From: Amycolatopsis jejuensis
GTDB lineage: Bacteria; Actinomycetota; Actinomycetes; Mycobacteriales; Pseudonocardiaceae
Assembly: GCF_000717335.1 (NCBI RefSeq)
Contig: NZ_JNYZ01000029.1
Coordinates: 1-64,000 of the forward strand
DNA length: 64,000 bases
Direction of reading: 5' to 3'
Positions within the stretch are counted from its first letter, which is position 1. Each line of letters begins with the position of its first letter. Position numbers and translations under genes: made by a program. The notes beneath the pieces were generated by a model. It was not told the DNA's origin. It worked only from the letters and a program-made list of their open reading frames with translations, and ran no database searches. Positions 60,618 through 64,000 of this stretch are shown here, in pieces.

Positions 60618-62663
60618 TCAACGCGGCGCCATTCCCAAGCGCTGCATCAGAAACGCCAGCCAGTGCGTCGCCTGGGTGACGCCCTCGGACCTGCTCGTGG
60701 CCGTTCCATGCCCGACGCCGTCCCACACCCGCAGCAGCACCGGTTCCGCGGCCGCCGCTTGTGCCCGCGCGATGAACTTGCGGGTCTGCCCCGGCGGGCA
60801 GGCGACGTCGGCGCCGCCCGCGTGCACGTAGAGCGCCGGGTACGCCGGGCCGTCCTCGATGAGCTGGTACGGCGACATCCGGGCGAGCCGGGCCACCTCG
60901 GCCGGATCGCCGTACTCCGCGTCGATGGCGAACCGGCCGTACGGATGGCGGTGGCAGCCGATGACGTCGAGGATCGGGCATTGCGCCACGACCGCCGCCC
61001 AGAGGTCCGGGCGCTGGCTGAACGCGACCCCGGCCATGATGCCGCCGTTGCTCCACCCGGTCACCGCGAGTAGGTCAGGGGTGGTCACCCCGGTCCGGAC
61101 GAGGTCTTCGGCGATCGCATACAGGTCGTCGAAGCTGTTCTGCTTGTTCTTGACGCGTCCGGCGTCGGCCCAGCCGGAGCCGAGGTCGCTGCCGCCGCGC
61201 TGATGGGACAGGACCAGCGCGCCACCGGCCGCGACGAAAGCCGCCAGCGGGCCGGGGAATTGCGCGGGCCAGGCGACCCGGCCGCCTCCGTAGGCGGTGA
61301 TGAGCGCCGGGAGCACCCCGGACGCGCCCGCCGGCCGGACCAGGTGGTACGGCACGCTCGTGCCGTCCGCGGACGTCGCCCAGCGGAGCGAGGACGTCGC
61401 GCCGGGGAGCTCGACGCGGGGTGCGCGCAGCGTGTCGACCTCCCCGGAGCCGAGCCGGTAGCGATACAGGCCGGGGGAGGAAACCGGGGTGGAGAAAAGG
61501 AAAACGAAGTCGTCCGGGTGGCCGGTCGGGGTGAGGGCGGCGTTGGGGAGCACGTCGAGCGGCAGGGCGCCGCGGCCGGGCAGCGGGACTTCCTCCAGTT
61601 CCCGTCCGTCGCGGTCGAAGACCCAGGCGCGCGCCTCGGTGTCGGCGGATCCGGTGACCACCAGGCGGCCGCCGATCAGCCGGACGTGGCTGAGCACCCG
61701 TCCGGATTCCGGGACCAGCTCATGCCAGGTGGCCGGGTCCGCCGCACTCGGCGAGCCGAGCGGGATGGCGACGATCCGGCCCCGCGATGCGCCGTGGTCG
61801 GTGACCGCGACATACCGGTCGCCGTCGATCGAACCCGCGACCGACGCGTCGACGCCCTGGACGAACGGCCGCCACTTCCGCTCCGGCAGGTCGCACACGT
61901 ACTGCGGAAGCGGCCACACCGCAGTCACCACCGCATGTTTGCCGTCCGCCGAGACCTGGACAGTAGCGCCGTGCGCGATGTCGACCGGCTCGGGCTCGGT
62001 GGCGGGCGCGCCGCCCACGGTGTGGAAGTACACCCGGAAGGCGAACGACTCCGCGGTCAGGTCACCGGCGGTGTAGAAGAATCCGGAGCTGTCCGGCAGC
62101 CAGTGCGGGGTGACCATCGGCCCCATGGTGCGCTGCGGGATGTCGTCGGGCAGGCGGTCGCCGGTTTCCGCGTCCAGCAACCAGACCTCGCCGAGTTCGG
62201 ACCCGCCTTCGCATACCCCGAGCGCGGCGAGGCGCCCGTCCGGTGACGGCGCGAGCCACGAGATCTGCCGGGTCCCGTCGCCGTTGGGGTCGTAGAGCAC
62301 GCGGCCGGGACCGTCCGGTGCGTCGGAGACCACGAGCACGGCGCGTTCCGGGTACTCCGGTCCGGGGCGTCGGTCGAGGCGGAACCAGCGGCCGCCCGCG
62401 AACTGCGGTACCGGGTCGACCGGCCAGTTGGGGGAGCCGGTGCCGTCCGCGACGAAGCGGCCGACCGACGCGTGGAGTGCCGCCAGGTGCGGCCATTCCG
62501 TGACGAAGGCGTCGGTGACGGAGTTCTGCTTTTGCTGCCACGCCGCGGTTTCGGCAGTGTCTTCCTCAAGCCACCGGTAGGGGTCGGGGAAGCTGATGCC
62601 CATGACGGTGTCTTCGGCGTCGACAGTTCTCGCCGCCGGGTAATCCGGGCGTGCACCGGTCAT
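60618..62663 (-). CDS. Prolyl oligopeptidase family serine peptidase
   Basis: A 681-aa S9A enzyme: the N-terminal DPYRWLEEDT pattern, a beta-propeller to about residue 400, and a hydrolase domain with nucleophile Ser in GWSNGG, the acid in HAGGADVACPPGQTRKF and His in GVGHG. The acid-loop sequence departs from the common HGDxDDRV pattern. It has no signal sequence, so it is cytosolic, cleaving short proline peptides. Starts at 62663; converges on the ACMSD gene with a four-base gap. Confidence 0.9.
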   Translation of the reverse strand: MTGARPDYPAARTVDAEDTVMGISFPDPYRWLEEDTAETAAWQQKQNSVTDAFVTEWPHLAALHASVGRFVADGTGSPNWPVDPVPQFAGGRWFRLDRRPGPEYPERAVLVVSDAPDGPGRVLYDPNGDGTRQISWLAPSPDGRLAALGVCEGGSELGEVWLLDAETGDRLPDDIPQRTMGPMVTPHWLPDSSGFFYTAGDLTAESFAFRVYFHTVGGAPATEPEPVDIAHGATVQVSADGKHAVVTAVWPLPQYVCDLPERKWRPFVQGVDASVAGSIDGDRYVAVTDHGASRGRIVAIPLGSPSAADPATWHELVPESGRVLSHVRLIGGRLVVTGSADTEARAWVFDRDGRELEEVPLPGRGALPLDVLPNAALTPTGHPDDFVFLFSTPVSSPGLYRYRLGSGEVDTLRAPRVELPGATSSLRWATSADGTSVPYHLVRPAGASGVLPALITAYGGGRVAWPAQFPGPLAAFVAAGGALVLSHQRGGSDLGSGWADAGRVKNKQNSFDDLYAIAEDLVRTGVTTPDLLAVTGWSNGGIMAGVAFSQRPDLWAAVVAQCPILDVIGCHRHPYGRFAIDAEYGDPAEVARLARMSPYQLIEDGPAYPALYVHAGGADVACPPGQTRKFIARAQAAAAEPVLLRVWDGVGHGTATSRSEGVTQATHWLAFLMQRLGMAPR

Positions 62664-62783
62664 CGGTTCCGTCCTTCCACTGCCGCTCCACTGTGGACAC
62701 CACTGTATTTCGCGGGAATGGCCGTCACCATGAACGTTTGGCGCACGATCCGCGCCAGGGGATGCGGCAAACGTCGAACGAGG

Positions 62784-64000
62784 TCAGGACACCGAGCGCA
62801 TCCTGGGCGGCTCGGCGGCGTTTTCACTGCGGTAGCCGGCGGCGAGCGCGCGCATCTTCAGGCCGAGGTGCAGGGTCAGCCGGTCCTCGCCCCGGTTCAG
62901 CACGCATCCGGTGAGCTGCTCGATCCGCTTCAGCCGGTGGTACAGCGTGGCGCGGTGGATGGTGAGCTCCTGCGCGGTGCGGGCGACGTCGCCTGCGTTG
63001 TCGAGGAACTGCTCCAAAGTGGTGACGAGCGTGGGGCCGCCTTCGCGTTCCAGCGCGTCGAGTACGGGCGTGCGGGCAGCGGCGAGCAGGTCGTCGGCAG
63101 GCATGCGCAGCAGCAGTTCGTACGGGCCCAGCGCGCCCCAGCGGGCGAGTGGCCCGAGCGACGGCACCAGTCTGGCGGCGCGTCCGGCGAGGAAGGCTTG
63201 CCGGTAGGAATCGACGACCTGCTCGACCTGGTCCACGACGGCACCCGCGCCGAACACGAGCTGCCCGCCGTCGCCGGTGAGCCGGTCGAACCGCGCGGTG
63301 AGCCGGGCACACAGCGCGCCGAGTTCCGCGGGGGACAGGGGTTCGCGGCGGACGAGCAGCAGCCACGCACGGGCTTTGTTCGCCGCCATCAACGTGTACG
63401 CCGGTGGTTGGCAGGCGTCCCCGGCCGCCGCCTCCAGTGCCGCGTACTGCGGCGCCGTAGCAGCGTCGAGCCCGGGATGCTGTACGCCGAGCACCTGGAA
63501 CCGCATCGCACCGGCCGGGTACAGCTGTTCGGCCCGCAGGTCGTCGACGGCCTGGGTGCGGATGGCGGGGTCGGCGGAAACCAGCTCCCAGAGGATCGCC
63601 TCGTGCCGTGCCTTCGTGCGCTCGTGCACGACGAGCCGGTGGTAGAGGACCACGCCCGCGCGGTCGGCGGCGTCGCTCGCCCGCTCCTGCTGCTGCTCGC
63701 TCAGCGGCCGGTCGGCGTCGATGAGCCACAGAAATCCCAGCAGCAGCCCGGAACAGCGTACCGGCAAGCACAACCGGGACCGGGCTTCCGCCACCGGCGC
63801 CAGCACGCGGCCGGGTGCCGTCCACCGCGCGATGCCCTGGGCGAGGATCTTCTCCCGGACGTCGGCGTCGAGTGTGCGGTTGAGCACCGACGCCACCCGG
63901 ATCCCGTCCTCGTCCCCGAAATGCCGGCTGGCGGCCAGCAGCCGGATCGACGGGTCGTCGATCGCCACCGACCGCTGCAGCCGCTCGGCCAGGTCGTCGA
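62784..64000 (-). CDS. PucR-type helix-turn-helix regulator, N-terminus outside the window
   Basis: At least 405 codons, open to the window edge, so the start is not seen. It has a PucR N-terminal-like region, a central GGDEF-like part and the terminal HTH_30 segment NAGDVARTAQELTIHRATLYHRLKRIEQLTG (broken over two helices). It resembles purine or amino acid catabolic regulators. Reads toward the peptidase, 120 bp away. Target unknown. Confidence 0.88.
   Translation of the reverse strand, partial: DDLAERLQRSVAIDDPSIRLLAASRHFGDEDGIRVASVLNRTLDADVREKILAQGIARWTAPGRVLAPVAEARSRLCLPVRCSGLLLGFLWLIDADRPLSEQQQERASDAADRAGVVLYHRLVVHERTKARHEAILWELVSADPAIRTQAVDDLRAEQLYPAGAMRFQVLGVQHPGLDAATAPQYAALEAAAGDACQPPAYTLMAANKARAWLLLVRREPLSPAELGALCARLTARFDRLTGDGGQLVFGAGAVVDQVEQVVDSYRQAFLAGRAARLVPSLGPLARWGALGPYELLLRMPADDLLAAARTPVLDALEREGGPTLVTTLEQFLDNAGDVARTAQELTIHRATLYHRLKRIEQLTGCVLNRGEDRLTLHLGLKMRALAAGYRSENAAEPPRMRSVS

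Noticed and set aside
1..64000. tRNA, rRNA, riboswitch, prophage or replication origin
   Set aside because: No cloverleaf, conserved rRNA segments, DnaA-box clusters or phage structural genes were recognised by reading; a tool-based scan was not possible.

Overview
The window is high-GC DNA from a filamentous actinomycete, most likely a member of the Pseudonocardiaceae such as Amycolatopsis. The grounds are the strong G/C third-position bias, the tightly overlapping ATGA/TGATG gene junctions, the many ECF, TetR, MarR, PucR and LysR regulators, and a recurring palindrome GTCCAC(A/T)GTGGAC. The genus is an impression, not a computed result. No tRNA, rRNA, CRISPR array or replication gene was seen. 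It looks like a chromosomal accessory region rich in catabolic operons, flanked by genes cut at both window edges.

Layout. 1-4.7 kb: a P450 lacking its ExxR segment, an AraC regulator and a PepN-type M1 aminopeptidase. 4.7-11.1 kb: a fused adenylation/carrier/membrane-acyltransferase gene facing a ferric ABC transporter, each with an IdeR/DmdR-like iron box. 11.1-15.4 kb: a YCII protein and ECF sigma pair, a decayed flavohemoglobin and a Tat-exported phospholipase C. 15.4-19.6 kb: a LysR gene, a 5'-truncated class III aminotransferase, a phosphotriesterase-family hydrolase and an MFS carrier. 19.6-28.5 kb: a leftward operon (triple RidA, NCS1 permease with a zinc-ribbon-like tail, acetoacetate-CoA ligase, cyclase/amidohydrolase, thiolase) opposite a GAF-PucR regulator. 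28.5-33.2 kb: a PfkB kinase, aquaglyceroporin, class I aldolase, GntR regulator and membrane protein, abutting an IS5-like remnant. 33.8-34.5 kb: a DUF2975 membrane protein and YozG-like regulator pair. 34.6-38.7 kb: a leftward operon (cupin, quinone oxidoreductase, Ohr, acetamidase, EthD) opposite a TetR gene. 38.7-40.4 kb: an ArsR operon. 40.6-49.9 kb: a rightward operon with a MarR regulator, LLM monooxygenase and a three-subunit molybdenum hydroxylase with accessory protein and transporter. 49.9-56.1 kb: a PIG-V-like mannosyltransferase, SigE-type sigma factor, Acg-like protein, and a P450 with a ketopantoate-reductase-like gene under TetR. 56.1-60.6 kb: a LysR-controlled 3-hydroxyanthranilate meta-cleavage operon whose catalytic residues can be matched one by one. 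60.6-64 kb: a prolyl oligopeptidase and the C-terminal part of a PucR-type regulator.

How it works together. Most of the region imports and degrades small nitrogenous or aromatic carboxylic compounds. The kynurenine-branch operon at 57-60.6 kb is the firmest case. The operon at 19.6-26.6 kb can be read as nucleobase-like uptake, amide hydrolysis and conversion to acetoacetate and acetyl-CoA, but its substrate is unknown. Several loci (P450, flavohemoglobin, aminotransferase, transposase, the stretch after sigE) look like products of internal deletion or frameshift, so gene decay is under way here. The least described pieces are the iron-box-associated A-PCP-acyltransferase, the triple RidA with tryptophan in place of the usual arginine, and the NCS1 permease with an added C-x2-C pair.
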